The notes beneath the pieces were generated by a model. That model searched no databases, was not told the DNA's origin, and worked only from the letters and a program-made list of their open reading frames with translations. DNA of 64,000 bases. It comes from Rothia sp. (in: high G+C Gram-positive bacteria) (GTDB lineage: Bacteria; Actinomycetota; Actinomycetes; Actinomycetales; Micrococcaceae). Below are positions 46,216 to 54,741 of the stretch, piece by piece; position 1 is the stretch's first letter, and every line of letters starts with the position of its first letter. The stretch spans positions 1 to 64,000 of the forward strand of contig NZ_JAUNVZ010000001.1 of the NCBI RefSeq assembly GCF_030540545.1, read 5' to 3'. The position numbers and the translations under genes are program-made.

Positions 46216-46698
46216 ATGGACCTTAGCCTGATCAAAAAGCTCTCCCCCGCCTACTACACCTCCATCGCGGCCATTTTCCTTGGTGCCCTGGCATACTCCA
46301 GCTCCACCGTATGGCTCTCCGTGCTGGGCATGATCCTGCTGCTGCTGGCACTGGGACTGAACTTCTACGCCGTGTACCTGATGATTGCCCGCCAGGCAGG
46401 TCTGAGCACCCCGGCGGTTATTGAACGCCTGGATAACCTGGGCGCCAAGGCGGAACAGCAGATCCACGATGTTGAAAACCAGCTGCAGGAAAACTACGAT
46501 AACCACCGTATTGCTCGCGCCGAGGCAAAGAGCCAGGCGGCAGAGCAGGCAGTTGAAAAGGCAAAGGCACAGGCAGCCGAGCATGCCGCAGAACGCGCTG
46601 CCGAAGCCTCCCAGGCAGATATTGATGAGGCTGAAACCCAGTCCCAGCCCGTAGTAGCTCCCCGCCGTAGCGTGCTACCCAAGCGTAGCGCTCGCTAA
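46216..46698 (+). CDS. Membrane protein with cytoplasmic helical tail
   Basis: 160 residues from the ATG at 46216, which has GGAAAG 5 bases before it. Two hydrophobic helices at about 10-27 and 33-57, then a long Ala/Glu/Lys/Gln-rich tail predicted to be coiled coil (AEQAVEKAKAQAAEHAAERA). It ends in a basic RRSVLPKRSAR. The first 60 residues resemble the next gene's product, so the two look paralogous. Function unknown. Confidence 0.72.
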   Translation: MDLSLIKKLSPAYYTSIAAIFLGALAYSSSTVWLSVLGMILLLLALGLNFYAVYLMIARQAGLSTPAVIERLDNLGAKAEQQIHDVENQLQENYDNHRIARAEAKSQAAEQAVEKAKAQAAEHAAERAAEASQADIDEAETQSQPVVAPRRSVLPKRSAR

Positions 46699-46710
46699 GG
46701 AAAGAGAGCC

Positions 46711-46950
46711 ATGAACACTTCCTTCCTGCGATCCCCTGCGTACCTGCTCTCCATTACCCTGCTGCTCATGGGCGCTATTTTTAGCGGCACCCGCTATATG
46801 CTCATTGGCTGGATTCTTTTCATTGTGGGCCTGGCGCTAAACGCCATGGCGCTGGTGGTCCTTGCCAATCGCGACCGCCTGCACGCCATTGATGAAGCGG
46901 CACATAATGATGTGCTGCGCGCTCCCAAGAAGAACGCCCCCAAACGCTAA
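46711..46950 (+). CDS. Small two-helix membrane protein
   Basis: 79 residues with two hydrophobic stretches (about 8-25 and 29-53) and a short basic C-terminus (APKKNAPKR). AAGGAAAGAGAG precedes the ATG. It starts 12 bases after the preceding gene, with which it shares the pattern (L)LLMG-I--S-TRYML-GWILF-VGLALN. A shared origin by duplication is likely; function unknown. Confidence 0.72.
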   Translation: MNTSFLRSPAYLLSITLLLMGAIFSGTRYMLIGWILFIVGLALNAMALVVLANRDRLHAIDEAAHNDVLRAPKKNAPKR

Positions 46951-46977
46951 GCAACCATAGCGGCAGCTAAGAGACAG

Positions 46978-47014
46978 AATATCCCCCGGATAGCTCAGCT
47001 ATCCGGGGGATATT
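46978..47014. terminator. Bidirectional terminator between convergent genes
   Basis: AATATCCCCCGGATAGCT at 46978-46995 and its complement at 46997-47014 leave a one-base centre, so the stem probably opens by a few pairs. It ends with TTT on the plus strand, and ATTC follows it on the minus. It separates the small membrane protein genes from the FMN reductase. Confidence 0.8.
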
Positions 47015-47058
47015 TGTATAGACTGCATGCATCAAGGAACGGGTACTGATAACCTCCT

Positions 47059-47859
47059 TTAAGATTGCTGCAGGTTCTGCAGCATCTGGCTAAAGGGAGT
47101 CACGCTAAAACCGTGGCTGCTCTTCTTAGCTGCGGGCTCATCAAAGGGCGAAACACCGCCGCGAGCCACACCGAAGAAGGAACCGCTATTGGCGCCGCCC
47201 GCCTCGTCAAAGGGAGCATTCTCGCCCACCAGGGCACCGTCTACCTGAGCACCGGGAACCACCGGAGCATCAGCGTGAGCTGCCGCTACAGGAGCCTGAA
47301 CGGGCTCCAGAGGCAGACCCGCCAGGGCGCCGGTGAGCTGCACAAACTCGGTGACCGAGGTGCGAATACGATTGGGCAGGGTTGCGTCCGAACCGAAGTC
47401 CGCAGTTGCCGCAAAGACCGCACTGGGAATCACAATGCCCTTCAGGTATCCCATCAGAGAGCGAATGGACTCAATCGCCAGGGAATGACGCGCGGTGCCG
47501 CCAGTTGCCGCGGGAAGTACCACGGTCTTGGCAAGGGAACCCTCGTCCACAGTATCCCAGAAGGACTTGAACAGACCCGAGTAGCTCGCCTTGAAAATCG
47601 GGGTTACCGCAATAACGCCCTGGGCATCCGCAATGGTGCTGTGAGCCGCCTCCAGAGCGGGGGAGGGGATGCCGGTCAAGAAGTACTGCATAATATCGTT
47701 ACCTAGAGCGCGCAACTCAATATGCTCAATAACAATCTCGGTGCCGGAGGCTGCAAACTGGGCGCGAGCCTCATCTCCCAGCTGGTCGGCAAGCAGAGCC
47801 GTGCTGGAGGGAACCGAAAGACCTGCACTGACCAGGGCAATACGAAGAGTAATCATCAT
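47059..47859 (-). CDS. FMN reductase, CE1759 type
   Basis: A 266-residue NADPH-dependent FMN reductase with the flavodoxin-like fold. N-terminal IALVSAGLSVPSSTALLADQL is the FMN-binding loop and VIAVTPIFKASYSGLFKSFWD the second one. The C-terminal 70 residues are a low-complexity tail. The known family pairs it with a luciferase-like monooxygenase, here encoded 29 bases upstream. It would supply reduced FMN to that partner. Alternative starts differ by one codon. Confidence 0.88.
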   Translation of the reverse strand: MMITLRIALVSAGLSVPSSTALLADQLGDEARAQFAASGTEIVIEHIELRALGNDIMQYFLTGIPSPALEAAHSTIADAQGVIAVTPIFKASYSGLFKSFWDTVDEGSLAKTVVLPAATGGTARHSLAIESIRSLMGYLKGIVIPSAVFAATADFGSDATLPNRIRTSVTEFVQLTGALAGLPLEPVQAPVAAAHADAPVVPGAQVDGALVGENAPFDEAGGANSGSFFGVARGGVSPFDEPAAKKSSHGFSVTPFSQMLQNLQQS

Positions 47860-47888
47860 ATATTCCTATCTATTCGACGCGAGCTGTT

Positions 47889-49022
47889 TTAGTTGACGCC
47901 CTTGTAGGAAGGGTCGGTGTGCACACCGCCGGGCAGAGCAATCTTGCCCTCAGCATGGCGCTTGAGCATGACCTTGCGGGTGGGTGCGGGAGCCGCATTT
48001 GGGGAACGCAGAGCCTCAAATTCCTTACGCAGAACGGGCACGACCTCTTCACCCAGCAGATCCAGCTGTTCCAGAACGGTCTTGGTGGGCAGACCCGCGT
48101 GATCCACCAGGAAGAGCTGGCGCTGGTAGTCGCCCGCGTACTCGCGGAAGGAGAGGGTCTTCTCAATAACTTCCTGCGGGGAGCCGACGGTCAGAGGGGT
48201 CTGCTCCATGAAGCTCTCCATGGAGGGGCCGCCACCGTAGACCGGTGCGTTATTGAAGAAGGGGCGGAACTCGTTCTTAGCGTCCTGGGAGTTCTTGCGC
48301 ATAAAGACCTGGCCACCCAGACCCACAATTGCCTGCTCGGCGGTGCCGTGGCCGTAGTACTCGTAGCGCTCGCGGTAGAGCTCAATCATGCGCTGAGTGT
48401 GCTCCTTGGGCCAGAAGATATTGTTGTGGAAGAAACCGTCACCGTAGAATGCTGCCTGCTCGGCGATTTCGGGGGTGCGGATCGAGCCGTGCCAGACGAA
48501 GGGTGCCACATTATCCAGGGGGCGCGGGGTTGCGGTGAAGCCATTGAGCGGGGTGCGGTGCTTACCGGACCAGTTCACGCGCTCTTCACGCCAAAGCTTG
48601 TGCAGCAGGGCGTAGTTTTCGATGGCCAGTTCCACGCCCTCGCGAATATCCTTGCCGAACCAGGGGTAGACCGGGCCGGTGTTGCCGCGGCCGAGCATCA
48701 GGTCGGTGCGGCCGTCTGCCAGGTGCTGCAGGGTGCCGTAGTCTTCGGCGATGCGTACCGGGTCGGTGGTGGTAATCAGGGTGGTTGCGGTGGAGAGGGT
48801 GATCTTCTCGGTCTGTGCCGCAATATATGCCAGGGTGGTGGTGGGGGAGGATGCGATAAAGGGCGGGTTGTGGTGCTGGCCGGTTGCGAAGACGTCCAGG
48901 CCTACTTCTTCCGCGTGCTTTGCGATGGTGACCAGGTCCTTCTGACGCTGGTATTCGCTGGGGGTAACACCGGTGAGGGGGTTGCGGGTCAGATCGCCTA
49001 CGCTAAAGATACCGAATTCCAT
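47889..49022 (-). CDS. Luciferase-like FMN-dependent monooxygenase, CE1758 type
   Basis: 377 residues, TIM-barrel bacterial luciferase fold (EYQRQKDLVTIAKHAEEVGL, RTDLMLGRGNTGPVYPWFGK, PFVWHGSIRTPEIAEQAAFY). It uses reduced FMN and oxygen to oxidise an organic substrate that is not known. It forms a two-gene operon with the CE1759-type reductase. A 24-bp palindrome at 49078-49101, 56 bases upstream of the start, is a likely operator. Confidence 0.92.
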   Translation of the reverse strand: MEFGIFSVGDLTRNPLTGVTPSEYQRQKDLVTIAKHAEEVGLDVFATGQHHNPPFIASSPTTTLAYIAAQTEKITLSTATTLITTTDPVRIAEDYGTLQHLADGRTDLMLGRGNTGPVYPWFGKDIREGVELAIENYALLHKLWREERVNWSGKHRTPLNGFTATPRPLDNVAPFVWHGSIRTPEIAEQAAFYGDGFFHNNIFWPKEHTQRMIELYRERYEYYGHGTAEQAIVGLGGQVFMRKNSQDAKNEFRPFFNNAPVYGGGPSMESFMEQTPLTVGSPQEVIEKTLSFREYAGDYQRQLFLVDHAGLPTKTVLEQLDLLGEEVVPVLRKEFEALRSPNAAPAPTRKVMLKRHAEGKIALPGGVHTDPSYKGVN

Positions 49023-49077
49023 GAGTTTTTCCTTTCATTGATGCTGTCTATCTCTTGGATGTCTCCAGTCTACAGGA

Positions 49078-49101
49078 AAATACTTTACATGTAAAGTATT
49101 T
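49078..49101. promoter_or_regulatory. 24-bp palindromic operator candidate
   Basis: AAATACTTTACA and its exact complement meet at the centre. The core TTTACATGTAAA has the form bound by MarR-like or other dimeric regulators. It lies upstream of the monooxygenase operon, which it probably controls; the regulator is not adjacent. Confidence 0.65.
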
Positions 49102-49303
49102 GGAAAGTGTGAGGTTGGGAATGGTTGTTATTGCTTGTTAGACAGGTTTACGATTTGAGTTATGGTGGTGCCGATGTGGGATGGGCTTCTCATTGGAGGC
49201 CCGAGTCATACTTCAAATATTGCATATATGAAACATTTGAAGCTCTCGCTCTCTACCTGCTCAGGGTGGGGTGTGGGAATGGTTGGTATTTCGGTATATA
49301 AAA
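49102..49303. other. Intergenic region between operator and terminator
   Basis: About 200 bases between the monooxygenase operator and the terminator at 49304. I see no gene or site. Confidence 0.5.
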
Positions 49304-49333
49304 ATCGACCCCGTATGTTCTTGCGGGGTCGAT
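49304..49333 (-). terminator. Terminator of the 145-residue membrane protein gene
   Basis: ATCGACCCCG and CGGGGTCGAT form a 10-bp stem with a 10-base loop; TTTTT follows on the minus strand. It is 16 bases past the stop. Confidence 0.85.
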
Positions 49334-49349
49334 AGCAGCGTGGTGATCG

Positions 49350-49787
49350 CTAATGCTGTTCGGCATTATCGGCTTGAGGATTGGAAGCGAAGATGGCAAA
49401 AGATTCAATGCTCGCGCGAGCCGAGGCCGTGAGTGCCTTGTTTTCGCTCAAAATACGCTCCGACAACTCCGCCATAAAATCCAGATACTCCTGCTTAGGT
49501 TCAGCCTGCCATGCCATGCGTGCCGCCTCCAGAGCCGCAAAATCACGCCAGAAACTACGCACCATCGTATTGCGCACCCACATAAGCACCAGAATGAGTG
49601 CCAGGGGAACCAAGCACCATGCGCTCTGCCAGAGAAGATATATGGCGATCGTGGTAGCCAGCAAAACCACCGACAGGGTGGTCGCGGGAACAATAGGGCT
49701 CGGGGGCTTCAATCTCTGATTCTTTACCAGGGAAGCGCGTGCCTCGGCACGGAAAATCTCACCCAGGCTCGGGTTCTTCTCGCTCAT
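49350..49787 (-). CDS. Small membrane protein, function unknown
   Basis: 145 residues with two adjacent hydrophobic helices at about 35-52 and 56-70 (LSVVLLATTIAIYLLWQSAW, CLVPLALILVLMW), flanked by basic N- and charged C-terminal parts. The C-terminal helix region is rich in Ala, Glu and Leu. I do not recognise the family. It stands alone; a parS site lies 36 bases upstream. Confidence 0.65.
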   Translation of the reverse strand: MSEKNPSLGEIFRAEARASLVKNQRLKPPSPIVPATTLSVVLLATTIAIYLLWQSAWCLVPLALILVLMWVRNTMVRSFWRDFAALEAARMAWQAEPKQEYLDFMAELSERILSENKALTASARASIESFAIFASNPQADNAEQH

Positions 49788-49822
49788 AAACCTAAAATCC
49801 TAACTCTGCAGGGTGATAATCA

Positions 49823-49838
49823 TGTTTCACGTGAAACA
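49823..49838. other. parS site
   Basis: Exact TGTTTCACGTGAAACA, the rightmost parS seen in the window, about 26 kb from oriC. Confidence 0.95.
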
Positions 49839-49879
49839 TTGACTCCTCCCCCCGGATATTTTTATAGATAGTGCGCGTA

Positions 49880-50674
49880 TTATTTCGCAGCCGCCGAGCG
49901 CTCAATCGGCTCCTCAAGCAGCCCATCAATGAGCTCATGGGTGCTCGTAATCACGCGATCCGTCGCGCGCTTGACCGACAGGGGAGAACACTCAAAAGAA
50001 GCACTCACATCAGCCCAGCGGTGCATGGGAATATCATTATAAGAATCACCCACACTCACCCAGGTATACTCGGCCGGAGCAAGATAGCGTGCCAGCCAAT
50101 CCAGTCCCGTACCCTTTGAAGAAGCGGGTGGCACAATATCCAAAAAGTCCTGATTCTTATGGCAATCAATGCGCTCACCGAAGCTGGCAAGAATCCACTC
50201 GTAGACCTCATCGCGCAGGCGCGCATCCGGAATCCAGAAGGGAATACCCACATACTCGTGGCTCTCCAGATCCTCTAGCGCCAGGGGTTCAAAAGCCGCC
50301 AAAATACTGGTAGAAGAATCCAGCGCACCACCCAAGCGGAAATCATACTCCAGGCTGGTTGCAAAAAGAGCTAGACCCTGATGATCGCCCCATTTCTCAA
50401 CACAGGAGCGCACAATATCAACCGGTAGCGTCTGCTTATACAAAACTGTGTAATCAGCATCGGTCACCACAGCACCGGTATAGAGCACATTGTAATCAAA
50501 GCGAATTGAGGTGTCTTTTAGGGCATAGCGTGCGGCATAAATGCTCTTACCCGTGCACGCCACCGCAAGATTGCCCGCCTGCTGCCAGCGCGCAATAGCG
50601 GCTTGATCCTCGCCGCTTACGCCGTGCTGAAATAAAATCGTGCCGTCAAAATCAAAAGCCATTGCCATGGTCAT
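49880..50674 (-). CDS. HAD family phosphatase (Cof-like)
   Basis: 264 residues. Motif I is FDFDGTILF at residues 7-15 (nucleophile and acid), motif II is CTGKSIYA near 36-43, and motif IV is VSVGDSYNDIPMH near 215. The cap domain lies between. HAD IIB enzymes of this type dephosphorylate sugar phosphates or nucleotides. It lies upstream, head to tail, of no partner; the PTS operon is adjacent in the same direction but is separated by a strong terminator, so a shared sugar-phosphate role is only a possibility. Confidence 0.88.
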   Translation of the reverse strand: MTMAMAFDFDGTILFQHGVSGEDQAAIARWQQAGNLAVACTGKSIYAARYALKDTSIRFDYNVLYTGAVVTDADYTVLYKQTLPVDIVRSCVEKWGDHQGLALFATSLEYDFRLGGALDSSTSILAAFEPLALEDLESHEYVGIPFWIPDARLRDEVYEWILASFGERIDCHKNQDFLDIVPPASSKGTGLDWLARYLAPAEYTWVSVGDSYNDIPMHRWADVSASFECSPLSVKRATDRVITSTHELIDGLLEEPIERSAAAK

Positions 50675-50793
50675 AGCTGCGCTCCTATCCCTAGACTTTT
50701 CTACTATCCAGTGTACGTGCTGCCAGTTTCCAAAAATAGTGGAAAGACCAGCCTGTCGGTATTGAAAAGCCTGTACAGAAAAGCGGGCATAGA

Positions 50794-50831
50794 AAAGCCG
50801 GCGTGCCCCATATAAGGAACACGCCGGCTTT
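50794..50831 (-). terminator. Terminator of the PTS operon
   Basis: AAAGCCGGCGTG and its complement form a 12-bp stem with a 14-base loop, followed by TTTTC on the minus strand. Confidence 0.85.
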
Positions 50832-50866
50832 AAAGCTCATACAAGCTTAGATTACACTCTCATATC

Positions 50867-51727
50867 TTAGAGACCCAGGAAGCCGGTGTAGGCACCCGCA
50901 ATACCCACGGCGAACAGACCGAAGATAATCCAGATAGCGTTAACCTTCTTCTTCAGCAGCCACATGCACAGGAAGCACAGCGCCAGCGACGCCAGGCCCG
51001 GCAGCAGCTGATTCAGGATGGACTGAACGGTCACATCTACATGAGCACCGGTCTGATCGGTGTACTCGGTGAGCTTGAGCGGAATATTCACACTCGTCCA
51101 GCGGTACACCAGAGCACCCATCACAAACAGACCCATCACGGAGGCACCCTGAGTGATCTTCTGCAAGGTGTTACCGCCCGCCTCCGATACAATCTCGGTA
51201 CCCTTTTCGTAGCCGTACTTAAAGCCGTACCAGCGGGTTGCCCAGCGGATAGCGGACAGGCCAAAGAAGAAAATCAACGGGCCCAGAATATTGCCGGCAA
51301 TAGCGAAGGATGCGCCAATAGCTGCCAGCACAATACGTGCGGTACCCCAGTAGATCGGGTCACCCACACCAGCCAGCGGGCCCATTAGACCCACCTTCAC
51401 ATTGGTGATAGCGGCGTCGTCAATATCCTTGCCGGCTGCCTTCTCGCGCTCCATAGCTGCGGTCACACCCATAATGGAGGATGCAACCCACGGCTGGGTA
51501 TTGAAGAACTCCAGGTGGCGGGTCAGCGCCTCCGCCTGCTCTTCCTTGGTGCTGTAGAAACGCTTAATCGCCGGGATCATCGAGACCGCGAAACCGATCG
51601 ACTGCATACGCTCGAAGTTAAAGGAACCCAGCAGGAAGGTCGAACGGAAATAGGTGTTGATCTTATCGCCCTGAGTCAGTTCGGGAACTTCGCGGGTCTG
51701 CTTTTCAAGATTCAGATTTTCACTCAC
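50867..51727 (-). CDS. PTS mannose-family IID component
   Basis: Membrane subunit of a mannose/fructose/sorbose-family sugar permease, 286 residues. The IID core carries GSFNFERMQSIGFAVSMIPA near residues 34-53 and LGLMGPLAGVGDPIYWGT-like VKVGLMGPLAGVGDPIYWGT near 110-130. Hydrophobic helices fill the C-terminal third (ALVYRW... ending LGL). It partners IIC (9 bases upstream) and IIAB, giving a complete permease. Confidence 0.95.
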   Translation of the reverse strand: MSENLNLEKQTREVPELTQGDKINTYFRSTFLLGSFNFERMQSIGFAVSMIPAIKRFYSTKEEQAEALTRHLEFFNTQPWVASSIMGVTAAMEREKAAGKDIDDAAITNVKVGLMGPLAGVGDPIYWGTARIVLAAIGASFAIAGNILGPLIFFFGLSAIRWATRWYGFKYGYEKGTEIVSEAGGNTLQKITQGASVMGLFVMGALVYRWTSVNIPLKLTEYTDQTGAHVDVTVQSILNQLLPGLASLALCFLCMWLLKKKVNAIWIIFGLFAVGIAGAYTGFLGL

Positions 51728-51736
51728 GGGATTCTC

Positions 51737-52618
51737 CTACTCCAGCTCGTTATCAAGATCATTGGACGGGGCAGCAACCACAACAGTCTCGCTCTTGTGG
51801 AAGAGTGGGTTCAGCTGGGTGTAGAGTAGACCCAAAATAGCGCCCAGAATACCAATGCCCACCAGGTTCAGCTGAGCCATGCTGGACAGAGCCACGGACA
51901 GATCAGCCGGGCCACCGGTTACCGCGATGGACTGGCCAGCCGGGATAGCGGAAGCAGCAATGAAGCCCAGGAAGAAGAAGGGCATAAGAGCCTTGGAACG
52001 CATCATGTTCACCACCATGGCGAAACCAACCACGGTAATCATGCCACCTGCAATACGCAGACCCATGGTCACCTCGGCGGGGATAGCGTTGAGCATAGCG
52101 TTTAGGGAGTCGGTGCTAATAGCCGCCACGATTGCGGTCGGAATAGCCACACGCAGACCCTGCAGCACCATACCGGAAATGTGCATTGCCTCAATGCCGC
52201 GGAAGTTTGCGGTCTTGGCAAAATTATCAGCCTGGTGCTGGAAGAAGACGGTAATGGTACGGACAAAAATGGTCAGCACCTGACCCGCTGCCGCCAGGGG
52301 TACAGCCACAGCAATACCGGTGGTGATGTCCTGGTGACCCTGGATCACCACAATAGCGGAAATGGTGGAGGCCAGAGCCGAGTCGGGAGCCATTGCGGCG
52401 CCCACGTTCATCCAGCCCAGAGCGATGAGCTCCAGAGCGCCACCGAGCATAATGCCGGTAGAAATAGCCCAGCCCGGGTCAGCAGAACCCGGTGCCAGAG
52501 CCAGACCCATGAGGGTACATGCAACCAGCGGGCGGTGGAACTGACGCTCATCAACCACCGACGCCACGCCGGCAATAAAGGCCACAATAATGACCAAAAT
52601 AAATGCGAGAGGACTCAT
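51737..52618 (-). CDS. PTS mannose-family IIC component
   Basis: Translocation channel subunit, 293 residues with several hydrophobic helices. The conserved N-terminal stretch ERQFHRPLVACTLMGLALA and LALGWMNVGAAMAPDSALA-like ELIALGWMNVGAAMAPDSA are typical of the EII-Sor family. It overlaps the upstream IIAB gene by one base and precedes IID by 9 bases. The short charged tail ends SNDLDNELE. Confidence 0.95.
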   Translation of the reverse strand: MSPLAFILVIIVAFIAGVASVVDERQFHRPLVACTLMGLALAPGSADPGWAISTGIMLGGALELIALGWMNVGAAMAPDSALASTISAIVVIQGHQDITTGIAVAVPLAAAGQVLTIFVRTITVFFQHQADNFAKTANFRGIEAMHISGMVLQGLRVAIPTAIVAAISTDSLNAMLNAIPAEVTMGLRIAGGMITVVGFAMVVNMMRSKALMPFFFLGFIAASAIPAGQSIAVTGGPADLSVALSSMAQLNLVGIGILGAILGLLYTQLNPLFHKSETVVVAAPSNDLDNELE

Positions 52619-53595
52619 TACTTATCCAACCCCTTATCCTTCAAAACCTTTGCCAAATTCACCGGAGAGTGGTTCGGCAACTTCTGCAGAGTCAGCTTTA
52701 CTCCGCGGGAGAGCAGTTCGCGGTACGCAGCCAGGTCCTCTTCGGAGGCGTAGACCGCATCCGAAAGCTGAACCATGCCCTGCTTGAAGGTCACGCCACC
52801 GACGTTAATTTCGGCGATTTCAATACCTTCATCCAGCAGACGCAGTGCGTCCACGGGGTTTTCCACCACGAACATGGTCTTCATGCCGGTGTACTTGGGG
52901 TTGGAGTAGACGCGGCCGCTCTTGGCAATATCCAGAACGTTGGTCTTCACACTGGTAGGAGCGACCTGCAGCAGCAGGGTCTTGCGCAGCTTATCGGCTG
53001 CCGCATTATCGGAGGCTGCAATCAGGGTCTGAGGTGCTACGTGAGGCACCCAGCTGCCGGCAACCTGACCGTGAATCAGGCGGGAGTCAATGCGCATAAA
53101 GACGGCGTCCATATGACCGCCGGGCACCTGCTGTTCAGCCGGAACTTCAACTGCTGCGGGCTTGGGAGCTTCCGCGGGCTTGGCAGCGGCGTCGGGCTGG
53201 TTTGCTTCCTGGTAGGAGCGAATACCCTTAGTGCCCGCTTTATGTGCCTTGGCAACCAAGGAGGACAGGGTTGCGCTCTTGCGGCCTGCGGCGCTGATAA
53301 CTTCAACCAGCATGGGGATATTAACACCGGAAACAACATCGATGTTCTCGCGCTCTGCGGCAAAAAGTACTGCAGCGTTATAGGGGCTGCCACCGAAAAG
53401 GTCTACCAGCAGCAGAACTTCTTCTGCACCGCTTTCCTTTTCAATGCGAGCGTATTCTGCCTGCAGATCTTCCGGACCCTGACCGGGTAGGAAGGTGACC
53501 GCGTGAACATTCTCGAGGTTCCCGAGAATCATGCTGGCAGTGGATACAAGCGCCGGAGCGCTCTCACCGTGTGCTGCCACAATGATGGTGACCAT
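52618..53595 (-). CDS. PTS mannose-family IIAB component
   Basis: Soluble phosphocarrier, 325 residues. The IIA domain (1-140) has phosphorylatable His9 in IVAAHGESAPAL, with LVDLFGGSPYNAAV further on. An Ala/Pro/Glu-rich linker of about 30 residues follows, then the IIB domain with the phospho-His in MRIDSRLIHGQVAGSW. Phosphate goes from HPr to IIA to IIB to sugar. The first gene of the operon with IIC and IID; which sugar is not shown, mannose, fructose or glucosamine being possible. Confidence 0.95.
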   Translation of the reverse strand: MVTIIVAAHGESAPALVSTASMILGNLENVHAVTFLPGQGPEDLQAEYARIEKESGAEEVLLLVDLFGGSPYNAAVLFAAERENIDVVSGVNIPMLVEVISAAGRKSATLSSLVAKAHKAGTKGIRSYQEANQPDAAAKPAEAPKPAAVEVPAEQQVPGGHMDAVFMRIDSRLIHGQVAGSWVPHVAPQTLIAASDNAAADKLRKTLLLQVAPTSVKTNVLDIAKSGRVYSNPKYTGMKTMFVVENPVDALRLLDEGIEIAEINVGGVTFKQGMVQLSDAVYASEEDLAAYRELLSRGVKLTLQKLPNHSPVNLAKVLKDKGLDK

Positions 53596-53753
53596 AGTGG
53601 TCCTCTCGTGAAGTGCGAATGGATGTGAGTTGCTCCGTGCCTAAGTGGCGCGGGGTCTCTTTGATAGTAGCACGTTAGGCGCTTCACACGAGGGGAAAAT
53701 CATAGTATCTATACACTGTTTGGAATGTGGATATTGTTCACTCGCCGGGTATG

Positions 53754-53764
53754 TGGTCAGACCA
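53754..53764. promoter_or_regulatory. Candidate operator upstream of the PTS operon
   Basis: TGGTC-A-GACCA, an 11-bp palindrome of GntR-operator form, 159 bases before the IIAB start. The leader also has two direct ACTATATAG copies 16 bases apart near 53855-53879. Confidence 0.4.
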
Positions 53765-53892
53765 ATAATGAATCAATAGTGTGAGCAATGAATGGGTGGA
53801 AGGATAAAAGCGGTGTAGACCAGTAGAAATTGGAGGTTTTAAATATATGAATAGCTATATAGTTGAACATCTATATAGTCTTGACATGGTGT

Positions 53893-54741
53893 TTAACCCC
53901 AAATATCCTTGGCGAGACGGTCAATATGAATGGTCAGATATGTCAGTTCATCCTCGCGTAGAGAGTGCTGCATCTGCATTTCTAAAAGCATGAGCACCTT
54001 CTGTGCGCAGGCAAAAGCCTCCGGCGCATCTGCACGCACGGCAGCTAAAACACTGGGCTGAGAAATGCCGGTCGATTCAAGCTTTCCCTGGTCGGCGCGC
54101 ACAAATAAATAGCGCAGGTGGGTAATAAAACGCGCCGCTGAAATAGAGGAGGAGTCAATAGTGCGACCGTAGGCGCTCTCAATCACCTCAAAAACCTGAG
54201 CGAAAACCTCGGTCATGCGGAAGGCACGCGACATATCCGCGGTGGCAAACTGGGCATTCACCAGGTGCAGCGCCAGGGGGATTGCCTCCGCGCTATCCAG
54301 GCGCACGCCGGTTCGCTCGGCAACCATCTGCAGAGCCTGGCGACCGTAGGTGACCTCGCGGGGATATAGAACCGTTACCTCCGGCTCCAGAGGGTACTGA
54401 ACCCGAGTACCCTCGCGAGCACGAATGAGTGCATAGTGCAGGTGATCCGCCAGAGGCAGGATAAAGGAATTAGCAATCGCCAGAGTGGAGTCGGCGCGAG
54501 CCTGCGCCTCAAGCTGCGTGGCAATGCTGAGAATATCGGCGGGGATTTCCGTCAGAGACCAGGAGAGGCGCTCGGGGGAGATGCCCTGCTCGGGTACAAA
54601 GGTCTGCTCAATTTTGGACGGGTCGATCATATCGCCCTTGCGCTTACCAAAGGCAATACCGCGACCCATAACCACCGATTGTTTGCCGGTGGAGTCCTCA
54701 AGGAGGGCAATATTATTGTTGTAAATGCGGCTAATGCGCAC
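53893..54741 (-). CDS. PRD-containing transcription antiterminator (BglG/LicT family)
   Basis: 282 residues: RNA-binding CAT domain at 1-55 (MRISRIYNNNIALLEDSTG, then VMGRGIAFGKRKGD), PRD1 with His100 and His159, PRD2 with His208 and His272. All four regulatory histidines are present. Such proteins bind a ribonucleic antiterminator and let transcription read through when their sugar PTS is active. GTG start with AAGGAGGG before it. It lies immediately upstream of and reads toward the PTS operon, but I could not find a clear RAT hairpin in the leader, so DNA-level or a different RNA target is possible. Confidence 0.93.
   Translation of the reverse strand: MRISRIYNNNIALLEDSTGKQSVVMGRGIAFGKRKGDMIDPSKIEQTFVPEQGISPERLSWSLTEIPADILSIATQLEAQARADSTLAIANSFILPLADHLHYALIRAREGTRVQYPLEPEVTVLYPREVTYGRQALQMVAERTGVRLDSAEAIPLALHLVNAQFATADMSRAFRMTEVFAQVFEVIESAYGRTIDSSSISAARFITHLRYLFVRADQGKLESTGISQPSVLAAVRADAPEAFACAQKVLMLLEMQMQHSLREDELTYLTIHIDRLAKDIWG

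Noticed and set aside
47919-49094. Open frame antisense to the luciferase-like monooxygenase
   Set aside because: No known domain and it spans the operator of the real operon.
53596-53892. Ribonucleic antiterminator in the PTS leader
   Set aside because: No hairpin overlapping a terminator could be drawn by eye; left as an open question in the findings.
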